Below are positions 1 to 8,124 of a stretch of DNA of 64,000 nt, piece after piece. The DNA is from SZUA-430 sp964646885. GTDB lineage: Bacteria; Pseudomonadota; Alphaproteobacteria; Micropepsales; Micropepsaceae. Each line of letters starts with the position of its first letter. The first letter of the stretch is position 1. Under the pieces are notes generated by a model. It saw only the letters and a program-made list of their open reading frames with translations. It did no database searches and was not told the origin of the DNA. Made by a program: the position numbers and the translations under genes. The stretch is taken from NCBI GenBank assembly GCA_964646885.1, contig CAZYFM010000002.1, forward strand, positions 1 to 64,000. The letters run 5' to 3'.

Positions 1-1
1 G

Positions 2-55
2 CAGGTGACACTGCAGGTCCCGGTCCAGGCCGGCGGCGGACATCACCACCACTGA
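2..55 (+). CDS. 3' end of an unidentified protein (partial)
   Basis: Frame 2 is open from the window edge to a TGA at 53-55. It reads as an alternating hydrophobic/polar stretch (VTLQVPVQA), then glycines and four histidines before the stop. The alternating pattern would suit a beta-strand, and a His4 tail could bind metal, but 17 codons are too few to name a family. This may be chance. Confidence 0.3.
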   Translation, partial: QVTLQVPVQAGGGHHHH

Positions 56-312
56 ACCACGCGTCGCCCTCCATTCCGCTCCTGCACCGTTGCAGCACGA
101 CCCATGCACCGTGCTGCAACGCTGGATCGCCCGCCACGCCACGCCCAAAGACACGGCGCCCGCCGGAAGGTTAGCGGCTGTGAGCACCATCACGTGATCC
201 GGCCGCGTCGCAGCGCCTCCCATATGCGCGGGATGGTCCGCCGCCTGCGCAGGCGACACCTTGTGTGGACTGACTCGCAGGCAATAGTGCGCCTGCCCAC
301 ATGGGGGACTTC
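56..312. other. Intergenic region upstream of the outer-membrane protein gene
   Basis: No convincing coding frame on either strand. The overlapping frames are GC-rich shadow frames without family resemblance. The only useful signal is a GGGGGA ribosome-binding site just before the ATG at 313. Confidence 0.4.
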
Positions 313-1140
313 ATGCGCCGCATTTTTTCGGGAAAGACAAGCAGGGCCACTCTGGCAATGGCAGCATCGCTGGGCGTGACCAGCCCTGCACTGGCCGCCG
401 ACCCTGCGGTGTCGGAAACAAACCTCAAGATCACCACCACCGCCGGAACAGTTGACGGCGACAGCGCCTGGACCGGCGTCGCCGGACTGACGGTCCCGCT
501 CGCGCCGGCCTGGGGCGCCCAGGCCGAAGCCGGTGCCATGTCGACCGACGGCGACACCAGCTATGGCCTCGCCGGCCATGTCTTCAAGCGTGACCCGGAC
601 AGCTATCTCGCCGGCGTGTTTCTCGCCTATTCAAGCGAGGACGAACTCGACATCGAAGCGACGCGCCTGGGCGCGGAAGCCGAGTTCTACATGGGACAGG
701 TCACGTTGCTGCTGAAAGGTGGCTACCAGTTTTCGGATGTGCTGGACGATACGGCGTTCGCCGAGGCCGAGCTGCACTGGTACGCCTCGGACAACTTCCG
801 CCTGGCAGGTGGCTTCAGCGTGCAGGAAGACGCAACGTTGGGACATGCCGATGCCGAGTGGCTGGTTGGCGGCCAGTCGCTTCCCGGACTTGCGCTGCGT
901 GCCAGTGCCTATGTCGGTGACGACGACTATGACAGCATCATGGGCGGCATCGCCTGGTACTTCGGCAGCGATGCCAGCCTGAAGGACCGCCACAGGCGAC
1001 AGGATCCCGACAGCGCGCTCTTCAACCTGTTCCATGCGGTGCAGGACGCGAAAGACGGCATCTGCGAACAGGCAGCTCCGCTGGTTCTCAAGACGGTTTC
1101 GCCCCAGACCTGCACGATCGCACCACCGCCGCCGACCTGA
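313..1140 (+). CDS. Outer-membrane beta-barrel-like exported protein
   Basis: 275 residues from the ATG at 313, chosen because GGGGGA lies just upstream; an ATG at 301 has no such site. There is an N-terminal signal peptide ending in SPALA-AD. The body alternates short strands with acidic and glycine turns (YGLAGHVF, YLAGVFLAYSS, VTLLLKGGYQFSDV, NFRLAGGFSV, MGGIAWYFG), as expected for an 8- to 10-stranded porin-like barrel. The C-terminus does not end at the last strand. A roughly 50-residue tail with two cysteines and a run of prolines follows, which is odd for a barrel. No named family recognised; the location is inferred. Confidence 0.7.
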   Translation: MRRIFSGKTSRATLAMAASLGVTSPALAADPAVSETNLKITTTAGTVDGDSAWTGVAGLTVPLAPAWGAQAEAGAMSTDGDTSYGLAGHVFKRDPDSYLAGVFLAYSSEDELDIEATRLGAEAEFYMGQVTLLLKGGYQFSDVLDDTAFAEAELHWYASDNFRLAGGFSVQEDATLGHADAEWLVGGQSLPGLALRASAYVGDDDYDSIMGGIAWYFGSDASLKDRHRRQDPDSALFNLFHAVQDAKDGICEQAAPLVLKTVSPQTCTIAPPPPT

Positions 1141-1151
1141 AAATGATGGAA

Positions 1152-1181
1152 GCACGCGAGGCCGGTCATGATCTCGCGTGC
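1152..1181. terminator. Bidirectional hairpin between convergent genes
   Basis: A perfect 9-bp stem (GCACGCGAG / CTCGCGTGC) with a 12-nt loop sits in the 54-bp gap between the outer-membrane protein gene and the convergent SIMPL gene. There is no strong U tract, so termination is inferred from position and symmetry. Confidence 0.5.
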
Positions 1182-1194
1182 CTCCTTCGGTTCC

Positions 1195-1953
1195 CTACTG
1201 TTCGATCGTGTAGTCGATCGTCACCACGACGCGCGCCGTCTTCGAGACCGTCGACTTGTCGTATGTGCCGCCATAGCCGTAGTCGCTTGAGTCCACGCTG
1301 GCACCTTCCGGCAGGATGTAGAAGGCACCCTGGGACGCCGACCGCATCGCCCCCACGCTGGCATTGCCGTTCTTCGCAAACTCCTCGGCGCGCTTCTTGG
1401 CGTTCTGCGTGGCTGCGCCAATCAGGGACATCTTGATGGCCTCGAGGTCGGAAACCAGGAACGCCGGATCCTCGTAGCTCACCGGATGTCCGTCAGCCTG
1501 GAACTGCAGGATGGCCTTGTGCGCGGCCTCGATGCCCGGAAGGTTCTTGCTCGTGATGAGGACGTCCTGGGCAGCGTTGAAGCCGCGCTGGACCTGGCGG
1601 GTGCGACCTCCAGGTGCCTCTTCCTCGACGATGTTCGGGGTCACGCTTTCCTTTCCGGCTTTCACCGCTTCGGGCGCGAAGCCCTGCGCCACGAGGAAGC
1701 TGTCCAGCGCAGGCTTCTCCTTGCGCAGCTTTGCCAGCGCATCCGCAAACGTGGCGCCCTGCACGCGCAAGCCCACCGTCCATTCCGCATAGTCAGCCGT
1801 GACGGGCTTTTCCGCCAGCCCCTTGACGGCAATCGTCTGTCGGCCGGCACCGATCTGCTTTGTCTGAACGCCAAGGATGAAGGCAGCTGATGACATGCCG
1901 AGTGCAAGCAGGATGCCCAGGACAACCAGGGCCTTGTTCAAGTCGAGTTTCAT
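1195..1953 (-). CDS. SIMPL (DUF541) domain protein, membrane-anchored
   Basis: 252 residues. Residues about 8-28 form one hydrophobic segment (VLGILLALGMSSAAFILG), either a signal anchor or an uncleaved signal. After it comes a SIMPL/DUF541 domain with the typical opening (TIAVKGLAEKPVTADYAEWTVGL), a central helical part and the closing strand ARVVVTIDYTIEQ. Family members are periplasmic or outer-membrane-associated proteins linked to oxidative stress and, in some cases, surface-layer assembly; the molecular activity is not settled. GGAAGG precedes the ATG. It stands alone between convergent neighbours. Confidence 0.85.
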   Translation of the reverse strand: MKLDLNKALVVLGILLALGMSSAAFILGVQTKQIGAGRQTIAVKGLAEKPVTADYAEWTVGLRVQGATFADALAKLRKEKPALDSFLVAQGFAPEAVKAGKESVTPNIVEEEAPGGRTRQVQRGFNAAQDVLITSKNLPGIEAAHKAILQFQADGHPVSYEDPAFLVSDLEAIKMSLIGAATQNAKKRAEEFAKNGNASVGAMRSASQGAFYILPEGASVDSSDYGYGGTYDKSTVSKTARVVVTIDYTIEQ

Positions 1954-2109
1954 GGAAGAGCCTTCCGGGGATGATCACGCCGGGAGCGGCGTGTGGTCAT
2001 CCTGCGCAATAGAAGGACAATGTGGCGGAAAGCGGGTGCTTCAATGGAAGCTTCATGTCACCCGGCAGTTGGGGTGACAGCGGTCACCGCGCTGGCCCGC
2101 GCACGGCCT

Positions 2110-3447
2110 TCAGGCACGAAGAACGGCTTCCGCGGCACGCGACAGCATCAGCAGGCGCTGGTCACCCATCGTCTCGCCGACGAGCATCATCCCGACCGGC
2201 ATCCCGTCCTGCACGGGAAGAGGCAGGCTGATGGCGCAGCGATCGAGGAAATTGAAGAGGCTGGTGTTCCGCAGCGCACGCGCGTTGTGCCGTCCGAAGT
2301 CGGCGGGATCGGAAATCTCGTCGTATCGCGGGGCGATATTCGGCGTCGTGGGCAGGGCCAGCGCATCGTAGTCGGCGCTGATCCGGTTCGTCTCCGCAAT
2401 CATGCGGGCACGCTCCTCGCGCAGCCTTTGAACGTGCGCCGCCTCCATCCGCCCGCCAAGGTCGATGCGGGCGATCACCATCGGATCGTACTGGTCGCGC
2501 CGGTCAAGCAGCCCGAGGCGCGCGTGATGTTCATGCGCTTCGGCGTTCACGATCGTTCCGCGCGAGAACAGGTCTGGCAACCCGTTGAAATGCGGAAACC
2601 GGACCTGTGAAATCACCGCCCCCGCCTTTTCGAGTATCTTGAGCCCGGCATCGAAGGCGCGCGCAACGGCAGGTTCGAGCCCATCCATGACATAGTCGGC
2701 GGGAACGGCCAGTCTCCGGCCGGCCAGCGAGACTTCCGCAAGCGGCGAGATGGCACCGCCGGAGATGACCTGGTCCACCCACGCGCAGCAGGCCACGGAC
2801 CTGGCGATCGGCCCGATGCTGTCCTGGCTGGGGGACAGGACAAAGGCCCCCTCGCGCGACACCCGTCGCTGCGTAGGCTTGAAACCCGTAAGACCGCAAA
2901 ACGCAGCCGGAATGCGCACTGATCCACCCGTGTCGGTGCCAAGCCCCATGAACACCTGCTCGCGCGCAACGGAAGCGGCGGCGCCGGAACTCGATCCGCC
3001 GGGAACGCGGGCTTCGTCCCTCGGGTTGGTACAGCGGGGAAAGTGCGGATTGTCGCCAAGTCCGGTAAAGGCAAACTCGCTCATGTGGGTACGCCCCACG
3101 ATCACGGCGCCTGCGTTCCTGAGGGCCGCGACCACCGGCGCATCCTGCACCGTCACCGCGTGGTCTCGGCACACCACCGAACCGGCCGCCGTCACCTCTC
3201 CTTCGACGTCGAACAGGTCCTTTACGGATACGGGGACACCTTCAAGGGGTGATCGCGCGCGCCCGGCCCTGAGGCGTTCGTCGCTCTCCGCTGCATCGCG
3301 ACGTGCCCGGCGTGCCGCAACATAGGTAAAGGGGGACGGGTTGATGGCAATGCGCGCCAGCGACTCTTCGACGAGGCTTGTCGCGCTTGCCTTGCCCGCC
3401 TGAAGCCTCGCAGAGATGGTCGGAATGTTGTCCGCGCGCCTCGGCAT
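2110..3447 (-). CDS. Amidase signature family hydrolase
   Basis: 445 residues. The amidase signature is complete: Lys in VPVSVKDLFD, the Gly/Ser-rich GGSSSGAAASVA, and the cis-Ser region GTDTGGSVRIPA, giving the usual Ser-cisSer-Lys triad. The substrate cannot be read from sequence. There is no GatB neighbour, so it is a stand-alone amidase, not the GatCAB subunit. The ATG at 3447 overlaps the stop of the upstream EF-hand gene (TGATG); a GTG one codon earlier is possible. No Shine-Dalgarno site is visible, so translation is probably coupled. Third gene of a leftward operon with the pentapeptide-repeat and EF-hand genes. Confidence 0.9.
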   Translation of the reverse strand: MPRRADNIPTISARLQAGKASATSLVEESLARIAINPSPFTYVAARRARRDAAESDERLRAGRARSPLEGVPVSVKDLFDVEGEVTAAGSVVCRDHAVTVQDAPVVAALRNAGAVIVGRTHMSEFAFTGLGDNPHFPRCTNPRDEARVPGGSSSGAAASVAREQVFMGLGTDTGGSVRIPAAFCGLTGFKPTQRRVSREGAFVLSPSQDSIGPIARSVACCAWVDQVISGGAISPLAEVSLAGRRLAVPADYVMDGLEPAVARAFDAGLKILEKAGAVISQVRFPHFNGLPDLFSRGTIVNAEAHEHHARLGLLDRRDQYDPMVIARIDLGGRMEAAHVQRLREERARMIAETNRISADYDALALPTTPNIAPRYDEISDPADFGRHNARALRNTSLFNFLDRCAISLPLPVQDGMPVGMMLVGETMGDQRLLMLSRAAEAVLRA

Positions 3448-3992
3448 CACGGTTCTGGCGTCAGGCTGGACTTGCCGCGATAGCCGCCCAATTCAGGCTG
3501 CGGAAGCGGCGGCGCCTTGCGCACCCGGGCCCTTCCGGCCCGCTCTTCCTCGTCCACCGTGCCATCGCCATTGACGTCGGCGCGGTCAAAGAGCGTACGC
3601 CATTGCGAGGCATACTCCGGCACGACCACCTTGCCGTCCGCATTCCAGTCGATCACCGGCGAACCACCGGGATCCGCCATCAGCCGGTCATTGACGGCGC
3701 GCGTTTCGGCCGCGTCGAGAAAGCCATCACCGTTCAGGTCATCCTTCCTGAACTGCGCACTGATCCCGGCCTCGAATTCGGCTTTCGGGACCATGCCATT
3801 TGAATCGACATCAAACACCGCAAAGGAGTCGTCGGCTTTGGCATTGGGAGCTCCCTCGGTCGCCGGCATCAGCCCCGGCTGGGCCGGAGCCGGTCGGGCG
3901 GAACTTCCACCAAAAAGACTGACGCCGCCGCTGCACCCCTGGAGGGCCAGCGCGGCAACTGCGGTCACAAGGATGATGGATGCTTTTTTCAT
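3447..3992 (-). CDS. EF-hand lipoprotein
   Basis: 181 residues from the ATG at 3992. This start places a lipoprotein signal (MKKASIILVTAVAALALQGC) at the N-terminus with the lipobox cysteine at residue 20; an upstream in-frame ATG would bury it. At least three calcium-binding loops follow: DVDSNGMVPKAEF, DLNGDGFLDAAE and DVNGDGTVDEEE, plus a looser DWNADGKVVVPEY. Likely a periplasm-facing calcium-binding lipoprotein, possibly a sensor or scaffold. It lies 16 bp after the pentapeptide gene and overlaps the amidase start. Confidence 0.85.
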   Translation of the reverse strand: MKKASIILVTAVAALALQGCSGGVSLFGGSSARPAPAQPGLMPATEGAPNAKADDSFAVFDVDSNGMVPKAEFEAGISAQFRKDDLNGDGFLDAAETRAVNDRLMADPGGSPVIDWNADGKVVVPEYASQWRTLFDRADVNGDGTVDEEERAGRARVRKAPPLPQPELGGYRGKSSLTPEP

Positions 3993-4008
3993 CGTGCCCC
4001 CGTAAATG

Positions 4009-4746
4009 TCAGCTGACGGCTTCGACCGAAAAGGCACGCCGGACCGCGCCGAACAGATTTGCGTCCCGAAGGTGCTTCTCGGATGCCGACATCTGCGTGA
4101 TGTCGGCCCATGCCAGGTTCGTTCCCTTCAGGCTGGCACCCGTGAGATTGGCATTCACAAGGCGCGCGCGCGACAGGTCCGCGCCGTCAAGAACCGCATT
4201 GCGCAAGTCGCAGTCCGTGAGGTCCGCGTTCTCGAAGTTCACGCCGGCAAGATTGGCATTGCGCAGGTTCGCGCCCTGAAGATGGGCGCGTCGCAGGTCT
4301 GCCCGTGTGAGCGTGCAGCCCTGCAGGTCGGCGAAGCGCAGGTCGATGCCCGAAAGCACCACGCGCTCATCCCCGACAAGATCCGCCGGGCAACCCCAGA
4401 GGCGAGAACGCTGGGCCTGCTTCACGAAGTTGAAGCCCGAGAAGTTCGGGCGGAACTCCGTTTCCTTGCGTCGCTGGTTCCAGTGAAGGACACCTTCATC
4501 GAACAGCCAGTGGTGCTGCTTGCCCTGCGAAATCGTGTTTTCGGGAGCGTGCTCGTACAGCATCTCCTCGGGAGCTGGCCGATGCTCCACGCGTTCGTGG
4601 TGTGCGTGACCGGCCTCTTTCGTGCCTTCCGCATGGGCGGCAGCGTCCGCCTCGCCCTCGCCTTCCGGCGCGGCGTGCTCGACTTTCTCGGGCGCCTTCG
4701 GCCGGACGCCGAAGAGCCAAGCATAGAACCCGTTGACCCAACTCAT
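4009..4746 (-). CDS. Pentapeptide-repeat protein
   Basis: 245 residues from the ATG at 4746; a GTG at 4764 is an alternative start. The N-terminal half is charged and low in complexity (rich in Ala, Glu, His) with a short WxxxFYAWLFG-like start. The C-terminal half, from about residue 140, is a run of A(D/N)LXX pentapeptides (for example FADLQGCTLTRADLRRAHLQ), predicting a right-handed quadrilateral beta-helix. Some pentapeptide proteins mimic DNA and block gyrase, but nothing here supports that role. First gene of the leftward operon with the EF-hand lipoprotein and amidase. Confidence 0.8.
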   Translation of the reverse strand: MSWVNGFYAWLFGVRPKAPEKVEHAAPEGEGEADAAAHAEGTKEAGHAHHERVEHRPAPEEMLYEHAPENTISQGKQHHWLFDEGVLHWNQRRKETEFRPNFSGFNFVKQAQRSRLWGCPADLVGDERVVLSGIDLRFADLQGCTLTRADLRRAHLQGANLRNANLAGVNFENADLTDCDLRNAVLDGADLSRARLVNANLTGASLKGTNLAWADITQMSASEKHLRDANLFGAVRRAFSVEAVS

Positions 4747-4865
4747 GGGTTGAATTCGTAACACGGAATTCGGCTGCAGGATGTGCTGGCACGGCCACGC
4801 CCGCCAAAATCGGAACGGCGCGACAATTTTGTCGCCCCGGGCGACTGCTCCACCGCCGCGTATCG

Positions 4866-4881
4866 TTAACAGGACGTTAAC
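4866..4881. promoter_or_regulatory. Full CtrA-type binding site (TTAA-N7-TTAAC)
   Basis: TTAACAGGACGTTAAC matches the alphaproteobacterial CtrA consensus TTAA-N7-TTAAC exactly. TTAA is rare in this GC-rich window. The site lies in the 179-bp divergent gap, 45 bp before the phospholipase-like fusion and 120 bp before the pentapeptide operon. A -10-like TATGAT at 4905-4910 puts the second half-site close to the -35 position of the rightward promoter. Binding is inferred. Confidence 0.55.
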
Positions 4882-4925
4882 CGCCTCGGCACAGCCTGAT
4901 TGGCTATGATTCTGGGGGCCGTGCG

Positions 4926-6599
4926 ATGTCGATGCTGTTGCGTTTGCTGAAGAGTTCCGCGTGCCGGAGCAACCACCACCGCCTGGCGGTGGATGCGCTC
5001 GTGCACCTGCGTGGAACGGACGGCGAGCTGTGGCGGAACCTGTTCCTGCACCACCATGGGGAGTACCTCAAGGGTGCCAAGGCGCCCGACGATGTCTTCA
5101 AGGACTTCAAGAACCACGTGCTTCATGTCCGCGAAGGCGACTGGGGCGGCGCACCCGCAGCCGCGCGGGAATGGTATCGCCGCACCGTGCGCGCGCTGGC
5201 GCAGCAGGACTGGAAGCAGGCCGTCTACAATGCCGGCGTGATGAGCCACTACGTCGTCGATCCCGTGCAGCCCTTCCACACCGGCCAGACCGAGGAAGAA
5301 GGCATCATCCACCGCGCTGTCGAATGGAGCCTCTCGCAGACATACGACCAGCTCCAGCTGATCCTCGTGCAGGACCTCGACGGATATCCGGATGTGCAGG
5401 TGCCGCAGGGCAATGACTGGCTCGAGCAGATGGTCAAGGCCGGCGCGAAACTCTCGAACCCGCACTACGAAACGCTGATCGACCACTACAACTTCGCGCT
5501 TGGCGTCAAGAAGCCCGAGCTGGGCCTCGACCAGGAAATCAAGGACGTCGTGGCCCGGCTGATCGGACACGCGACCGTGATGCTCGCGCGCATCCTCGAA
5601 CGCGCCTTCGCCGAAGCGGCAGTCGTGCCGCCGAAGGTCGGTCTCACGCTCGACACCATTGTCGCGGCAATCAAGGCGCCGCTGCAGAAGGTCCTCGCCG
5701 CCCTCGACAACGAGAAGGACAAGGACCTCGTCCGCGCGATGTACAACGAGTATCGCCGCACCGGTAAGGTTCGCGAGACACTGCCGGAAGACGACAGGCT
5801 GGTGCGCAAGCTCCATGCGATGGAAGTCCTGCGCGTGCCGCTCTCGACAGTCGACGCCGCCTGGCCGCGCGAAACAGGCACCGCGCACGGCACAGGCCGT
5901 CCCGCCCGCGAGACGAAAAAGGCAAAGGCTCCGGCAAAGGCCAAGCCTGCAAAGGCTGCGAAGGCAGCCGCACCGAAGCGCATCGAGCCCATGGTCGATC
6001 TCTCCGCCGCGCAGGTGGTCAAGCCACAGCCGAAACCCGCCGCAGCTGCCCCCAAGGCCACGGCACCCGCGCCCGTCCGCGCCCCTGAACCGCCCCGCGT
6101 GGCGACACCGCCGGGCCGCCTGAGCCACGAGTCACCCGTCGAACTCGCACCGTCGATCGGCCCCAAGACCGCAAGCCGCCTGACCGCGATCGGCATCCAC
6201 ACGGTCGAGGACCTGCTGCAGGCCGAGCCGGAAGAAGCCGCCACGCGCCTCAAGTTCAAGCACATCAATGCGCGCCTGATCCGTGACTGGCAGGCACAGG
6301 CCGAACTCGCCTGCTCCATCCCCGGCATGGGCAGCATTGCAGCTCAGTTGCTCGTCGCCGTCGGCGTCCGCGATCCCGAGGATCTCGCAAATGCGGACCC
6401 CGAGATGCTGATCAACATGATGGACGAGTTCTGCGACTCAGCCGATGGCCAGCGCATCCTGCGCGACGCACCGCCCCCCGACGAGGACAAGCTCCGCGCC
6501 TGGATCGAAGCCGCCCAGGACATGCAGGCGGAAGCTGACGAAGCGGATGCCGGCGATGATGAAGGCGACGACGAGGACGAAGACCGCAACGCCGCCTAG
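4926..6599 (+). CDS. Zinc-phospholipase-C-like / DUF4332 fusion protein
   Basis: 557 residues. Residues about 10-290 resemble the helical zinc-dependent phospholipase C/S1-P1 nuclease fold. H108, D112 and H118 (SHYVVDPVQPFH) have the same spacing as H118/D122/H128 of Bacillus phospholipase C, and H129/E133 resemble its H142/E146 pair. Residues about 320-398 are a Lys/Ala/Pro linker. Residues about 400-537 are a DUF4332-type double helix-hairpin-helix region (LAPSIGPKTASRLTAIGI, IPGMGSIAAQLLVAVGV), a DNA- or protein-binding fold. An acidic tail follows. There is no signal peptide, so it is probably cytoplasmic, unlike secreted phospholipases. The substrate is unknown; nuclease or phosphodiesterase activity is as plausible as lipase. 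Confidence 0.7.
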   Translation: MSMLLRLLKSSACRSNHHRLAVDALVHLRGTDGELWRNLFLHHHGEYLKGAKAPDDVFKDFKNHVLHVREGDWGGAPAAAREWYRRTVRALAQQDWKQAVYNAGVMSHYVVDPVQPFHTGQTEEEGIIHRAVEWSLSQTYDQLQLILVQDLDGYPDVQVPQGNDWLEQMVKAGAKLSNPHYETLIDHYNFALGVKKPELGLDQEIKDVVARLIGHATVMLARILERAFAEAAVVPPKVGLTLDTIVAAIKAPLQKVLAALDNEKDKDLVRAMYNEYRRTGKVRETLPEDDRLVRKLHAMEVLRVPLSTVDAAWPRETGTAHGTGRPARETKKAKAPAKAKPAKAAKAAAPKRIEPMVDLSAAQVVKPQPKPAAAAPKATAPAPVRAPEPPRVATPPGRLSHESPVELAPSIGPKTASRLTAIGIHTVEDLLQAEPEEAATRLKFKHINARLIRDWQAQAELACSIPGMGSIAAQLLVAVGVRDPEDLANADPEMLINMMDEFCDSADGQRILRDAPPPDEDKLRAWIEAAQDMQAEADEADAGDDEGDDEDEDRNAA

Positions 6600-7099
6600 G
6601 GCGCGACGGGCCTGATGGCCACCGTACCCAGCGGGAACTTGCAGGTCTGTCCGACATCGCAGTCGACAGAGCCGATCGGATCGGGCTTGTTGTAGTCGTC
6701 CCACTCATTGAGCTCGACCGTGAAGGGCACGTCAGGCGCCTTGATAACCCCGGTCGTGCAGCGGAAGCGACCCTGGCAGGAGGCGAGCTCCGTGTTCTGC
6801 GGGCCGAAGCACTTGCGGTACTCCGATCCCTCGACGATGCAGAGCTGAAGTTCCGGATCGATCATCGGCCAGTCCCAGTTCGAGCCATTGGCCTTGAAGC
6901 GGCTGAACTCGATGTCGAAGCGCACGCTCCGGCGCCAGACGCCGGGCGTGTAGTCATTCGCCACCTCGACACGCACCTGCGCCGGCTTCTTCTGGACGTA
7001 CTTCTGGAAGGTCTGCGGCCCGTAAGTGATGCCGATCGCTCCCACGATCACGCCGATGATGAACCAGCCAAATCCTGATCCGCCCGACTGTCCTGCCAT
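6596..7099 (-). CDS. Hypothetical membrane-anchored periplasmic protein
   Basis: 167 residues from the ATG at 7099, which places a Gly/Ser-rich start directly before one membrane segment (GFGWFIIGVIVGAIGITYGP). The rest is a beta-rich exported domain with six cysteines, several close together (LQLCIVEGSEYRKCFG, LASCQGRFRCTTG, SVDCDVGQTCKFP), suggesting disulphides in the periplasm. I do not recognise the family. Its stop shares the tetranucleotide CTAG with the stop of the convergent fusion gene. Confidence 0.65.
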   Translation of the reverse strand: MAGQSGGSGFGWFIIGVIVGAIGITYGPQTFQKYVQKKPAQVRVEVANDYTPGVWRRSVRFDIEFSRFKANGSNWDWPMIDPELQLCIVEGSEYRKCFGPQNTELASCQGRFRCTTGVIKAPDVPFTVELNEWDDYNKPDPIGSVDCDVGQTCKFPLGTVAIRPVAP

Positions 7100-7220
7100 G
7101 ATGCGTTCCCTCCGCGTCCCCGGGACCGACAGTGCCCCGCGGCTGCACCAAGCGTCAATTCCACGCAATCATGGCGGATCGATGGCGCACTGACGCAGAC
7201 CGCGGGTTTTCCGCAGAAAC

Positions 7221-7910
7221 TCAGGCCGGCTTGACCCGCGCGTCGCTCAGTATGTCGCCGAATTTCAGCACGACCTCGTCATGCTCCGGATCCCGGAAGT
7301 CCTCTTTCAGCCCGGCATCCCGCCACTCGACCATGGCCGGCAACGCAAGAAGGCGCTGGCAATAGGCTGACGCGACAGGCCCCAGCGGCAGCCCGTACGT
7401 CTGAACGCGGAACGCCACCGGCGCATAGAAGGCATCCACCGCCGTGAACGTGTTCCCCGCCAGATAGGGTCCGCCGAAGCGCTTGATCCCCTCGCTCCAG
7501 ATCTCGTCGATCCGGGCGATGTCCTTCTTCAGCGGCTCAGGCATCTCGCGCAGCTTCACCCGGAGGCCAAGGTTGAACGAGCATTGCTGGCGCAGCGTTG
7601 CAAAGGCCGAGTGCATCTCCGCGCTCGCCGAACGCGCCCACGCCCGTGCCTTGGCATCAGACGGCCACACACCACCATGCCGCTCCGCGAGATACTCCAC
7701 GATGGCGAGCGAGTCCCAGACCGTCGTGTCACCATCCTGAAGCGTCGGCACCTTGCCTGTTGGCGAGAACTTCCGGAATGAAGCCCACGCCCCGCCCGGC
7801 TCGAAGCGATGCAGCTGCTCCGTGAAGGAAATGCCCAGCACCTTCATGAGCACCCACGGCCGCAGCGACCAGGAAGAATAGTTCTTGTTGGCAATGTAGA
7901 GCGTATACAT
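7221..7910 (-). CDS. Glutathione S-transferase family protein
   Basis: 229 residues from the ATG at 7910, which gives the family start MYTLYIANKNYSSWSLRPW. The N-terminal thioredoxin-like half includes the cis-Pro/substrate segment (TGKVPTLQDGDTTVWDSLAIVEYL). The all-helical half follows with FGGPYLAGNTFTAVDAFYAPV, where the conserved Asp caps a helix. The YSSWSLRPW motif supplies the usual N-terminal Tyr/Ser glutathione contacts. Cytosolic detoxification or thiol chemistry is likely; the substrate is unknown. Divergent from the secreted pair to its right. Confidence 0.85.
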   Translation of the reverse strand: MYTLYIANKNYSSWSLRPWVLMKVLGISFTEQLHRFEPGGAWASFRKFSPTGKVPTLQDGDTTVWDSLAIVEYLAERHGGVWPSDAKARAWARSASAEMHSAFATLRQQCSFNLGLRVKLREMPEPLKKDIARIDEIWSEGIKRFGGPYLAGNTFTAVDAFYAPVAFRVQTYGLPLGPVASAYCQRLLALPAMVEWRDAGLKEDFRDPEHDEVVLKFGDILSDARVKPA

Positions 7911-8124
7911 GGCAATGGACCTCCGTTGGGCGCACATATGCCAGTGGTTGAGCCAAAGTCGCAACTACCGCATTCTCGCCAACGGCCCCGCGACGACAAG
8001 TTGTGCCCTGCACATCACGTCCGCAATGACTTTGCGGATAGAACGGGTTTCCCGCGTGACCTCGCGAGCGCCTTGCGAATAGACTCGCGTAAACATGCCG
8101 CGACCAAAGCAAGGGCTTCAACGC

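Noticed and set aside
171..579. Leftward open frames near the left edge
   Set aside because: They are shadow frames opposite the outer-membrane protein gene, with no family resemblance and no start signal.
2110..3447. GatA subunit of Glu-tRNA(Gln) amidotransferase
   Set aside because: No GatB or GatC next to it, and the operon partners are unrelated. It is better called a stand-alone amidase.
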